DNA from: JBCBSZ01 sp039818945
GTDB taxonomy: Bacteria; Actinomycetota; Acidimicrobiia; Acidimicrobiales; Poriferisodalaceae
Direction of reading: 5' to 3'
Length of the DNA stretch: 64,000 nt
Assembly: GCA_039818945.1 (NCBI GenBank)
Contig: JBCBSZ010000022.1
Location: forward strand, 1 to 64,000
Position numbers and translations under genes: made by a program. The notes beneath the pieces were generated by a model. That model worked only from the letters and a program-made list of their open reading frames with translations. It was not told the DNA's origin and did no database searches. Below, in pieces: positions 47,254 to 55,136 of the stretch. Numbering within the stretch: position 1 is the stretch's first letter; each line of letters opens with the position of its first letter.

Positions 47254-48339
47254 GTGACCACCCAACACCGCACCACCCCGTCCTTCGATCGAGGGGAGCT
47301 GAGCCGGCGCATCCGGCGCGTGACCGAGCGCACGAACCGGGATCGTCGCGTCCCCGGTGTGGTGCTCGGGGTCGCGACCGACGACGGCGACCTCGCCGTC
47401 CTCGACTCCGCCGGGGAGGCATCGCCCGGCGACCGGTACATCATCGCCAGTGTCTCCAAGCTCTTCACGACGGCGATCGTGCGCCAGCTCGTCGACGAGC
47501 GCCGCCTCCGTCTCGACGACCGGGTGGTCGATGTCGTGCCCGGCCTCGACCTCCACGGGCTGCACCGACACGGTGGTGTCGACCGGACCGCCGAGCTTCG
47601 GGTGCGCCACCTGCTCGACCAGACCTCGGGCCTCGCCGACTACTTCGACGGCGGGGTCCAGGCGGAGCTGCGGGCGGGTGGGGATCGGGCGTACTCGATC
47701 ACCGACGTCGTCGGGATCGCCCGGTCCAACGGTGCCGAGTTCCCGCCGGGCGACCGGATGGGCCGGCGTGCGGCCTACTCCGACACGAACTTCCTGCTCC
47801 TGACCGCGATCATCGAGGCCGTGACCGGCAGGTCGTTCCCCACCGCCGTGGCAGAGCGGATCACCGGACCGCTCGGCCTGACCGACACCACCGTCTTCAC
47901 CGGCACCGACCTCGACGGAGTCCTGGCGGTCCACGAAGGGTCCCGTGCGCTGTCGTTCCCGCTGGCCCTCGCCTCGGAACAGGGCGCGGGAGGCATCATC
48001 TCCACCCTCCACGACCAGCTCCGCTTCAGCCGGGCGTTCCACACCGGGGAGCTCTTCGAGCCGCGAGACCAGGGTGCGTTCACGTGGAACCGGGTCTTCC
48101 CGTTCGTCGACTACGGCGCCGGCACGATGCGCTACCAGCTGCCCCGCTGGATGAGCGGCCGACGGGCGTTCCCGGAGCTCATCGGCCACTCCGGTGTGAC
48201 CGGTTCGTTCCTCTTCCACTCCGCTGAGCTCGGCCTCCACCTGGCGGGCACGGTCAACCAGGGTGACGCTCCGGCTCGCCCCTACCGTCTGCTGCCTCGT
48301 CTCGTCGCTGCGGTCCGGCGGGCTCAGAGCAGGCCGTGA
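47254..48339 (+). CDS. Serine hydrolase, beta-lactamase class C/esterase family
   Basis: A 361-residue protein of the penicillin-binding-like esterase group. Ser66-Val-Ser-Lys69 is the SxxK nucleophile motif, YSDTN is the YxN motif and HSGVTGS near the C-terminus replaces KTG. There is no signal peptide, so it is probably a cytosolic esterase or D-aminopeptidase rather than an antibiotic-resistance enzyme. The GTG start follows GAGGAG. It overlaps the convergent LAL regulator by 16 bp. Confidence 0.85.
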   Translation: MTTQHRTTPSFDRGELSRRIRRVTERTNRDRRVPGVVLGVATDDGDLAVLDSAGEASPGDRYIIASVSKLFTTAIVRQLVDERRLRLDDRVVDVVPGLDLHGLHRHGGVDRTAELRVRHLLDQTSGLADYFDGGVQAELRAGGDRAYSITDVVGIARSNGAEFPPGDRMGRRAAYSDTNFLLLTAIIEAVTGRSFPTAVAERITGPLGLTDTTVFTGTDLDGVLAVHEGSRALSFPLALASEQGAGGIISTLHDQLRFSRAFHTGELFEPRDQGAFTWNRVFPFVDYGAGTMRYQLPRWMSGRRAFPELIGHSGVTGSFLFHSAELGLHLAGTVNQGDAPARPYRLLPRLVAAVRRAQSRP

Positions 48340-50489
48340 TCGCGGGCGGTCTGCACGGCGGCCTGGCGGCTGTCGACGCCCAGCTTGCGGTAGATCGCCT
48401 TGCAGTGCGTCTTCACCGTGTTCAACGAGACGTAGAGCTCACCGGCGATCTCGCGCTGTGAGAGCTTCGACGGTAGATAGCGCAGGACCGAGAGCTCACG
48501 CTCGCTGATCTCTTCCACCAGGCCCTCGGCGAGGGGACGGTCGGCGCGGCCGTGCCGTGCCTCGACCTGGCGGAGGTACCGACCGGCGATGCCCGGGTCG
48601 ACGCACCGATCGACGATCGCCCGTGCCTCGGACAGCAGGCTCTCGGCATCGGGATGGCTGCGGACGAAGGCGACGTCGGCAGCGCTGGCCAAGGCGTAGG
48701 TGAGCATCACGTTCTCGGGTGCGCGGCGGGCGAGCTGGACGCCGCGCAGTGCCGCGACCATCGCCTCGTCGGAGTCCGTGGTCGCGCGAGCGATCACGCT
48801 GTGGGCGAGCGCCATTTGGGGTGCCTCGCTGATGCGGTGCTCGTCGGCGAACGTGATCGAGGAGCGGGCGAGGTCCCGAGCGGCGGCGAGACGACCGACC
48901 TCGATCTCGGCAATCGCTTCGAAGATGGGGGTGACGGCGGCGACGAAGTGGTCGGGGTGAGCGGCCGCCATCTCCTTGGCGGTGTCGAGGAACGGCCGCG
49001 CCTCGTCGAAGCGGCCAGCCCAGACCCGGACCCCGCCGAGCACCATCGGACCTCCCGGATCCTGGATCGGCAACGTTGGTCCTTGCACGATCGCCAGGCC
49101 GGCGGCGACGTCGCCCTTGGCGAGCTGGATCATCGCCGACAGCGACTGGATGAGGTCGGCGTTGGCGCCCTCGATGTCCAAGCTCGTCGCCGTGGCGAGC
49201 GACGTCTCGGCCTCGAAGAAACGGCCCGTCACGAACGACACCCACCCGTGGACGATGGCGAGTCCGCCGTGTCGGTCGACGAGGTCGCCGAGACGGTCCA
49301 GGTAGCGCTTGACGGTGTAGGTCCGGCCGACGTTGAGCAGCTCCGTCGCGTGGTTGGTCACCAGATCGGCGGCTTCGACGCGGCGGTCCGCAGCCAGATA
49401 GTGCTCGACGGCGTCGAGCAGCTCGCCGGATGCCTCGCACCAACGGCCGGCGGCAGCGTGCAGCTCGGCGCGGCGCTCCGGCGCCCGTTGCTCCAGCTCG
49501 TCGCGAAGCACATCTCGCAGCAGGTGGTGGAAGCGAAACCACGTCCCGGTGCGGTCGAGCGCGATCACCAGCTGATTGGTGCCGGCCAGTGATCGCAGCC
49601 AGGTGGTGCCGTCGTCCCGCCCGGTGACCTCGTCGATCAGCGGTCCGGACATGCGCTCGAGGATCGAGACGTCGAGCAATCGGTCTCGCTCGTCGTCCTC
49701 GAGCGAGTCCAGGAACTCCTCGCTGAGGTAGTCGGCGACGAGCTGGTCGTCACCGTGGAACGACGAGACGAAGCCGTCGATGTCGTCGCTGTTGCGCAGT
49801 GACAGCCCGGCCAGGACGAGACCGGCAGCCCACCCCTCGGTGCGCTGCCGAAGGCGGTCGACGGATTCGACGTCCAGACCGACCGTGTCGGCGTCGAGCA
49901 GCCAGGCCGCCTCATCGGCGTCGAAGCGGAGATCTTCGGCGCGCAGCTCGGTGAGCTGGTCCCGGACCCGCAGCCGCCCCAGACGAAACGGCGGATCGAC
50001 GCGAGTGGACAGCACCACCGCCAGGTTCGCCGGTCGGAGCGTCGCGAGCTGTTCGACGCTGGCGTGCACGTCCGGGTTGGAGATCAGGTGGTAGTCGTCG
50101 ATGACCAGCGCCACGTGCTCGTCGACGGCATCGATCTCGTTGACGGTTGCGCCGACGATCGCCCTGGGACCATCGCCGGCTACAGCGGCGACGGCACCGG
50201 GCAGCGTCGGGACGGCCTCGCCGAGTGCGGCTGCGACGTAGGACCAGAAGCGTTGTGGATCATCGTCGCCCTCGTCGATCTGGAGCCAGCCAAAACGGCG
50301 CTCACCTGCGGCGAGCCAGCCGTTGACCAGCGTCGACTTCCCAGCTCCCGCCGGAGCGCTCACCAGCAGGACACCGCGACCGGCGTCGACCGACCGGTCG
50401 ATCTGTTCGATGAGTCGCCTCCGACTCAGATAGCGGACCGGTGGGCGGGGCGCGGCGACCTTGGTCGACGTGACGGGCCGGGGGGCCAT
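48324..50489 (-). CDS. LAL-type LuxR regulator (MalT-like), copy 1
   Basis: A 721-residue regulator. Walker A is APAGAGKSTLV (Lys51), Walker B VALVIDDYHLI; about 400 residues of TPR-like helices follow and the C-terminal LuxR HTH is SERELSVLRYLPSKLSQREI with VSLNTVKTHCKAIYRKLGV. The family senses a small ligand through the ATPase and activates transcription. A 14-bp palindrome 24 bases upstream of its start (50513-50526) is a probable autoregulatory site. Its C-terminal 65 residues are almost identical to those of the second copy at 55137. Confidence 0.88.
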   Translation of the reverse strand: MAPRPVTSTKVAAPRPPVRYLSRRRLIEQIDRSVDAGRGVLLVSAPAGAGKSTLVNGWLAAGERRFGWLQIDEGDDDPQRFWSYVAAALGEAVPTLPGAVAAVAGDGPRAIVGATVNEIDAVDEHVALVIDDYHLISNPDVHASVEQLATLRPANLAVVLSTRVDPPFRLGRLRVRDQLTELRAEDLRFDADEAAWLLDADTVGLDVESVDRLRQRTEGWAAGLVLAGLSLRNSDDIDGFVSSFHGDDQLVADYLSEEFLDSLEDDERDRLLDVSILERMSGPLIDEVTGRDDGTTWLRSLAGTNQLVIALDRTGTWFRFHHLLRDVLRDELEQRAPERRAELHAAAGRWCEASGELLDAVEHYLAADRRVEAADLVTNHATELLNVGRTYTVKRYLDRLGDLVDRHGGLAIVHGWVSFVTGRFFEAETSLATATSLDIEGANADLIQSLSAMIQLAKGDVAAGLAIVQGPTLPIQDPGGPMVLGGVRVWAGRFDEARPFLDTAKEMAAAHPDHFVAAVTPIFEAIAEIEVGRLAAARDLARSSITFADEHRISEAPQMALAHSVIARATTDSDEAMVAALRGVQLARRAPENVMLTYALASAADVAFVRSHPDAESLLSEARAIVDRCVDPGIAGRYLRQVEARHGRADRPLAEGLVEEISERELSVLRYLPSKLSQREIAGELYVSLNTVKTHCKAIYRKLGVDSRQAAVQTARDHGLL

Positions 50490-50512
50490 CCGAGGAATCT
50501 ACGGGACGTGGA

Positions 50513-50526
50513 CTCACCCGGGTGAG
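50513..50526. promoter_or_regulatory. CTCACCCGGGTGAG palindrome, site 3
   Basis: A perfect 14-bp palindrome, the longest of the three related sites, between the divergent LAL regulator and the 81-residue protein gene. A CTCACC half-site follows at 50549-50554. Confidence 0.7.
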
Positions 50527-50577
50527 CCGGCCGGGGGAGCGAGGTCGACTCACCCCGATCGGGCGGAGAGTCGGGCC

Positions 50578-50823
50578 ATGACCAACCCGACCCGCTACGA
50601 GATCGAGCTCCGTGGCCGAGCCGGCGATCGCATCCTGCGCCCGGTCCTCGACGAGTTCCGGGTCGAGCTCACCGACGCGGGCACGACCCGCCTCATCGGA
50701 GCGATCCGCGACCCGGCCCACCTCCACGGACTCCTCACCCACTTCACCGCCATGAACGTCGAGCTCGTCTCCGTACGACCACTCGACACCGACCCCCACC
50801 ACCAGGAAGGAACCCCGTCATGA
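50578..50823 (+). CDS. Hypothetical 81-residue protein
   Basis: A small alpha-beta protein: MTNPTRYEIELRGRAGDRIL, then TTRLIGAIRDPAHLHGLLTH and MNVELVSVRPL. The second half resembles the short helix-strand units of transcriptional co-regulators that act on ligand levels, but no family is certain. Its stop overlaps the start of the DUF4386-like gene (ATGA), and it is the first gene facing away from the LAL regulator across palindrome site 3. Confidence 0.7.
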   Translation: MTNPTRYEIELRGRAGDRILRPVLDEFRVELTDAGTTRLIGAIRDPAHLHGLLTHFTAMNVELVSVRPLDTDPHHQEGTPS

Positions 50824-51512
50824 CCTCCACCACCCGATCCCGTACCGACGCCCGGCCAGGCCGCCTCGAGCGCCTCGGCGGCATCTCGGCGCTGGTCGCC
50901 GCCGGGACGTTCGCGTACGGCATCGCCCTGTTCGCCACCTCGTTGGCCGACTACACCGATCCCGATGCCAGCCCAGCCGAGTTGGTCGACTTCCTCGTCG
51001 GCCACCAGGGCACCCTGCTGGCCTGGTACCTCGGCATCTTCATCGTGTTCGGCGCGGCCCTGGTGCCCTTCGCCATGGCGCTGCGGGCCCGGCTCGCCGA
51101 GCGCGCGCCGCTGCTCGCCGACGCCGGAGCGGTCTTCGCCGTCATCTGGGTCGGCTTGATGTTCGCCACCGGCATGGTCTCCAACATCGGCATCGAGGTC
51201 GTCGCCGACCTCGCCGAGACCGATCCCGATCAGGCGGTCGCCGTGTGGTCCTCGATCGACGCCGTCACCAACGGACTCGGTGGCGGCAACGAGCTCGTCG
51301 GCGGGATCTGGATCCTGCTCGTCTCGCTCGCCGGACTCACCACCGCCCTGTTGCCCCGGTGGCTCAACGTCGTCGGCATCGTGACCGCCGTCGCCGGCGT
51401 GCTCACCGTCATCCCGGCCTTCGAGGCGATCGAGATGGTCTTCGGTCTCGGCTCGATCGTCTGGTTCATCGGCGCCGGCCTCACGCTGGTGCGCGACGAG
51501 GTCCCGGCGTGA
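50820..51512 (+). CDS. DUF4386-like integral membrane protein
   Basis: A 230-residue protein with six hydrophobic segments, beginning ERLGGISALVAAGTFAYGIA and including AWYLGIFIVFGAALVPFAMA and a closing FGLGSIVWFIGAGLTLV. The GGISALVAA first helix and the paired-helix spacing match DUF4386. It overlaps both neighbours by 4 bp (ATGA before, GTGA after), so three genes are co-translated. Confidence 0.75.
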   Translation: MTSTTRSRTDARPGRLERLGGISALVAAGTFAYGIALFATSLADYTDPDASPAELVDFLVGHQGTLLAWYLGIFIVFGAALVPFAMALRARLAERAPLLADAGAVFAVIWVGLMFATGMVSNIGIEVVADLAETDPDQAVAVWSSIDAVTNGLGGGNELVGGIWILLVSLAGLTTALLPRWLNVVGIVTAVAGVLTVIPAFEAIEMVFGLGSIVWFIGAGLTLVRDEVPA

Positions 51513-52537
51513 CCGGGCCGGTCGACGCACTCCTGGCTCCGCTGGGCGGCGCCCGGGAGGAGCTGAACGTCCTGCCCACCGTGGTCGACGACCCCGAGCT
51601 CCCCCGGCTCGAGGTCAACGGGACCATCCTCCACCACCACGCTCACGGCGACGAGGGGGCGCCGGTGATCGTCGTCCTCCACGGTGGACCCGGCGGCGAC
51701 CACCGCTCGCTCCTCGGCCTGGCCGCCCTGGCCGACGAGCACCGGGTCGTGTTCTTCGACCAGCGGGGGGCCGGCCTCTCGGCCCGAGTCCCCGCCGCGG
51801 AGCTGACTGCTGGAACGGCCCTGGCCGATCTCGACGCCGTCATCGACCACCACAGCCCCGATCGGCCCGTCGTCCTGATCGGCCACTCCTGGGGCGCCAT
51901 CCTCGCCGCGGGGTACCTCCGGCACCGGCCGGACCGGGTCGATGCGGCCGTCCTGGCCGAGCCCGGCTACCTCGATCGCTCCGGGTACGACACCTGGAAG
52001 CGCCGATCCGATCGGATCCTGTCGGGCTGGTCCTACCTCCGGGTGGCCGTTGGCGCCGGCCTGGCCGCCCGGCGGGTCGACGGACCCGACGACCACGCGG
52101 CCGGCGACTTCTTGGTCGGGCGGCGCATCCTGCCCTACTTCACCGATCACCCGGACAACCCGTATCACCGACCCGGTCGGCCCTACGAGGCCCCGTCGTG
52201 GCGATGGGGCCGAACCGCGGGTGAGGCGCTCGCCGGCGAGACCTTCGGTGGGGACGACCCTGCCGGGTGGACGTTCCCGGGCCCGGTGCTGTTCCTCGCC
52301 GGCGCCGAGGACACCTGGCTCGGCGTGGACCTCCAACGCCACCATGCCCGGCGATACGCCGACGCCCGGGTCGCCGTGGTGCCCGACGCCGCCCACGACG
52401 TGTTCTGGGACCACCCCGCCGCCACGCTCGCCGAGATCCGATCGTTCCTCGCGACGGAGCGCCACCACGAAGAGACCGGCGTCGAGCACCTGGCCGCGCC
52501 CTGCTCCACCCGCGATCGCTGCGCTCGGGGTGGCTGA
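51509..52537 (+). CDS. Alpha/beta hydrolase, proline iminopeptidase-like
   Basis: A 342-residue hydrolase of peptidase family S33. The oxyanion motif HGGPGGDHRSL, FFDQRGAGLSA and the nucleophile GHSWGA (about Ser132) follow the family order; the acid is in LFLAGAEDTW and the histidine in VPDAAHDVFWDH. The C-terminal tail (HHEETGVEHLAAPCSTRD) is poorly conserved. GTG start overlapping the membrane-protein stop. The S33 group removes N-terminal proline or hydrolyses related esters. Confidence 0.85.
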   Translation: MTGPVDALLAPLGGAREELNVLPTVVDDPELPRLEVNGTILHHHAHGDEGAPVIVVLHGGPGGDHRSLLGLAALADEHRVVFFDQRGAGLSARVPAAELTAGTALADLDAVIDHHSPDRPVVLIGHSWGAILAAGYLRHRPDRVDAAVLAEPGYLDRSGYDTWKRRSDRILSGWSYLRVAVGAGLAARRVDGPDDHAAGDFLVGRRILPYFTDHPDNPYHRPGRPYEAPSWRWGRTAGEALAGETFGGDDPAGWTFPGPVLFLAGAEDTWLGVDLQRHHARRYADARVAVVPDAAHDVFWDHPAATLAEIRSFLATERHHEETGVEHLAAPCSTRDRCARGG

Positions 52538-52626
52538 GCGGAGAACCAACCGGTTGGTCGATGTGCCGGGCGTACCGGTCGCTCACAGTGGGAGCCATCG
52601 CAGACCACGACCGAATCGAGCTCCCG

Positions 52627-53115
52627 ATGCCCCACCTCGACCGCCTCCTGACCTGGGCCCTCGGCCTGTTCCTCCTCTCCGCTGGCGCCGCCAAGTTCAC
52701 GACCGGCCACGTCTTCCAGTACATCGAGCACCGGTCGGGAGTCGACCTCTTCCATCCCTACGTCAACCACCTCACCGGCACCGCTGAAGTCGTCGCCGGC
52801 GCCCTGATCCTCATTCCACGGACTCGACTGTTCGGCGGCCTGCTCGCCTCCGGGGTGCTGGTCGGAGCCGTCGGGTTCCATCTCTCGCCGTGGCTCGGGA
52901 TCTCGATCCCCACCGGTCTGGTCGACGGGGCTGCGGCGCCGTGGGGAGCGGAGGACTTCACGACATCGACGACATCGGTCACCTTCGTGCTGGCGGTCGT
53001 CACCGCCGCACGTGCCCTGCGCATCGTTCGCACCGAGGTCCGGCAGCGCCAGCACGCCCGGGCGGAGTCCTCGACGGTCGACGCCGCGACCCTCGCCGCC
53101 GGCGCCGTGCGATGA
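52627..53115 (+). CDS. DoxX-like membrane protein
   Basis: A 162-residue protein with four hydrophobic segments; LLTWALGLFLLSAGAAKFTT and LTGTAEVVAGALILIPRTRL are typical of the DoxX/DUF6640-like group. The remainder is a GFHLSPWLGISIPTG loop and a last helix (VTFVLAVVTAARALRIV) with a charged tail. It lies 89 bp after the hydrolase gene and may be part of the same transcript. Confidence 0.72.
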   Translation: MPHLDRLLTWALGLFLLSAGAAKFTTGHVFQYIEHRSGVDLFHPYVNHLTGTAEVVAGALILIPRTRLFGGLLASGVLVGAVGFHLSPWLGISIPTGLVDGAAAPWGAEDFTTSTTSVTFVLAVVTAARALRIVRTEVRQRQHARAESSTVDAATLAAGAVR

Positions 53116-53256
53116 CGGCCGTCGTCATGAGCGGCGTGCGCACGCGCAGCGGCGCCACCCGGGCGAGCGCGTCGGGTTCTGGCAGGCCACCACGATGCTC
53201 ACGGTCTTCGCAGCGTGCGTCGGCATCGCCGCTGCTACCGCGGCAGTATCGTTCCG

Positions 53257-54450
53257 ATGGAACAGCGAGGGGTGAGCGCACAGCTCGAGGACGAAGCCGG
53301 TCTCCCCACACTGCTGCCCCTCGCACGGGCGTGGGCGGTCGCCGGCGCACTCGTCTACGGCATCGCCCTCTCGCTCGTCTACGAGGTCTCCGCAGACGAT
53401 CCGCTCGCCGTCGCCGCCACGGTGCTGCCGATCGTGCTCGGGGCCACCATGGCGGTGGCGTTCGCCGCCCCACTGCTCCGCTGGTCCCGGCGAGTCCAGC
53501 TCGCCGCGACCGTGCTCAGCGCCGCCTGTTGGTCGGTGCTGATGTTCGCTGACGCGGACTGGTCGATCCTCACGTTCGCCCTCTACTCGCTGTGCTTCGC
53601 CCTCGGGCGACGACGAGGAGTTGCTGGGGCCGCGACGCTCAGCGTCGTCTGGTCGGCGGCGATCATCGGTGACGGCGATGCCGGATGGGTCCTCACCGGT
53701 CCGATCGCAGCGCTCGCCGTCGGGGCGGCCGTCTCACTCACCCTCTGGGGCGTCGCCGACCAGAACGCCACACAGGCCAGGTTGATCGCCGAGCTCGAGG
53801 CGGCGCAGCACGATCTCGCCATCGCGGAACGGGAGAAGGGCGTGCTCGAGGAACGAGCCCGCTTCGCCGGCGAGATCCACGACACGCTCGCCCAGGGGTT
53901 CACCTCGATCGTGCTGCTCAGCAGGACAGCGCTACGCACCGAGCAGTGGGACGAGCACGTCGCCGCCATCGAGGCGACCGCACAGGAGAACCTCCATGCC
54001 GCACGGCGGCTCGTCGCCGCGATCGGACCCGTCGAGCTCGACCACGCATCACTTCCCGATGCGCTCCAGCGCCAGATCGACACGACACTCGATGCCGGCA
54101 CGACCGGGAGCCTGAGGGTCACCGGCACTCCTCGCCCGCTGGGCGGCGCCGCTGAGGTGGCCCTGCTCCGCGCCGCCCAGGAGGCGCTGCTCAACGTGCG
54201 CAACCACGCCGGGGCCTCCGAAGTACACGTGACGTTGAGCTACGTCGGCGACGCCGTCGCGCTCGACGTCCAGGACGATGGCGTCGGTCTCGTGGAAGGA
54301 GCGGTGACCGATCGCGGCTCGCTCACCGGAGGCCAGGGCCTGAGCGCGCTCGGTCACCGGGTGGAGTCGCTCGGAGGCGAGCTCAGCATCGAAGCCAGGG
54401 CGGGGAACGGGACCGTGCTGTCGGTGCTGTTGCCGGTGGCCGCATCATGA
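53257..54450 (+). CDS. NarL/DesK-type sensor histidine kinase
   Basis: A 397-residue membrane kinase. Five or six N-terminal helices (residues about 20-165) precede a coiled-coil and the HisKA_3 phosphorylation site FAGEIHDTLAQGFTS with His208. The HATPase part includes AAQEALLNVRNHAGAS (N box) and DDGVGL, GGQGLSALGHRV (G boxes). ATG 53257 is taken as the start; GTG 53272 is possible. Its stop overlaps the response regulator start (ATGA). Confidence 0.88.
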   Translation: MEQRGVSAQLEDEAGLPTLLPLARAWAVAGALVYGIALSLVYEVSADDPLAVAATVLPIVLGATMAVAFAAPLLRWSRRVQLAATVLSAACWSVLMFADADWSILTFALYSLCFALGRRRGVAGAATLSVVWSAAIIGDGDAGWVLTGPIAALAVGAAVSLTLWGVADQNATQARLIAELEAAQHDLAIAEREKGVLEERARFAGEIHDTLAQGFTSIVLLSRTALRTEQWDEHVAAIEATAQENLHAARRLVAAIGPVELDHASLPDALQRQIDTTLDAGTTGSLRVTGTPRPLGGAAEVALLRAAQEALLNVRNHAGASEVHVTLSYVGDAVALDVQDDGVGLVEGAVTDRGSLTGGQGLSALGHRVESLGGELSIEARAGNGTVLSVLLPVAAS

Positions 54451-55085
54451 GCATCGAGGTCGTCGTGGTCGACGACCACCCTGTCGTCCGTGGTGGGATC
54501 GTGGCGATGCTGGCCGCCGAGGACGACATCGAGGTCGTCGGTGAGGCAGCCAACGGGAGGGACGCGATCGACGTCGTACTCCTACGGCGTCCCGGCGCGG
54601 TGCTGATGGACCTGCGCATGCCGGATCTCGACGGCGTCGGCGCCATCGAGGCCATTCGAGCCGAGTGGCCCGAGGCGCCCATCGTCGTACTCACGACCTA
54701 TGGCACCGACGAGGCGATCGTTCGAGCGATCGAAGCAGGCGCGACCGGCTACCTGCTCAAGGACGCCCCGCCCGACGATCTCATCGATGCTGTCCGCCGC
54801 ACCGCTTCCGGAGAGACCGTGCTCGCCGCGCCCGTCGCCAAGCGCCTCGTCGACCGGGTCCGCGATCCCGAGGCCGGGGCGCTCTCGCTCCGGGAGATCG
54901 AGGTCCTCAGGGAGGTCGCCTCCGGCCACACCAACGCCGTGATCGCCGACCACCTCCACATCAGCCAGGCCACGGTGAAGACCCACCTGCTCCACATCTA
55001 CGACAAGCTCGCCGTCTCCGACCGCGCCGCCGCCGTCGCCGTTGCTTACGAATCCGGCATCCTCACCAGCGGTTCCCCCGGATGA
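54447..55085 (+). CDS. NarL/FixJ-family response regulator
   Basis: A 212-residue two-domain regulator. The receiver has the acid pocket DDHP at residues 9-12, phospho-acceptor Asp55 in VLMDLRMPD, Thr in VVLTTYG and Lys in YLLKDAPPD. The LuxR-type HTH (LSLREIEVLREVASGHTNAV, ISQATVKTHLLHIYDKLAV) is complete. Cognate to the upstream kinase. Confidence 0.92.
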   Translation: MSIEVVVVDDHPVVRGGIVAMLAAEDDIEVVGEAANGRDAIDVVLLRRPGAVLMDLRMPDLDGVGAIEAIRAEWPEAPIVVLTTYGTDEAIVRAIEAGATGYLLKDAPPDDLIDAVRRTASGETVLAAPVAKRLVDRVRDPEAGALSLREIEVLREVASGHTNAVIADHLHISQATVKTHLLHIYDKLAVSDRAAAVAVAYESGILTSGSPG

Positions 55086-55136
55086 CTCGTTCTGGGGTCT
55101 CGATCAGCGGTGACCGGTGGCGCCGAGCACCGTCGG

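Noticed and set aside
52890..53552. A 220-codon open frame between the DoxX-like gene and the kinase, with an ATGA overlap at 53112
   Set aside because: Translates to Arg/Ser-rich sequence without hydrophobic core, overlaps the start of the histidine kinase in another frame and has no ribosome site of its own.
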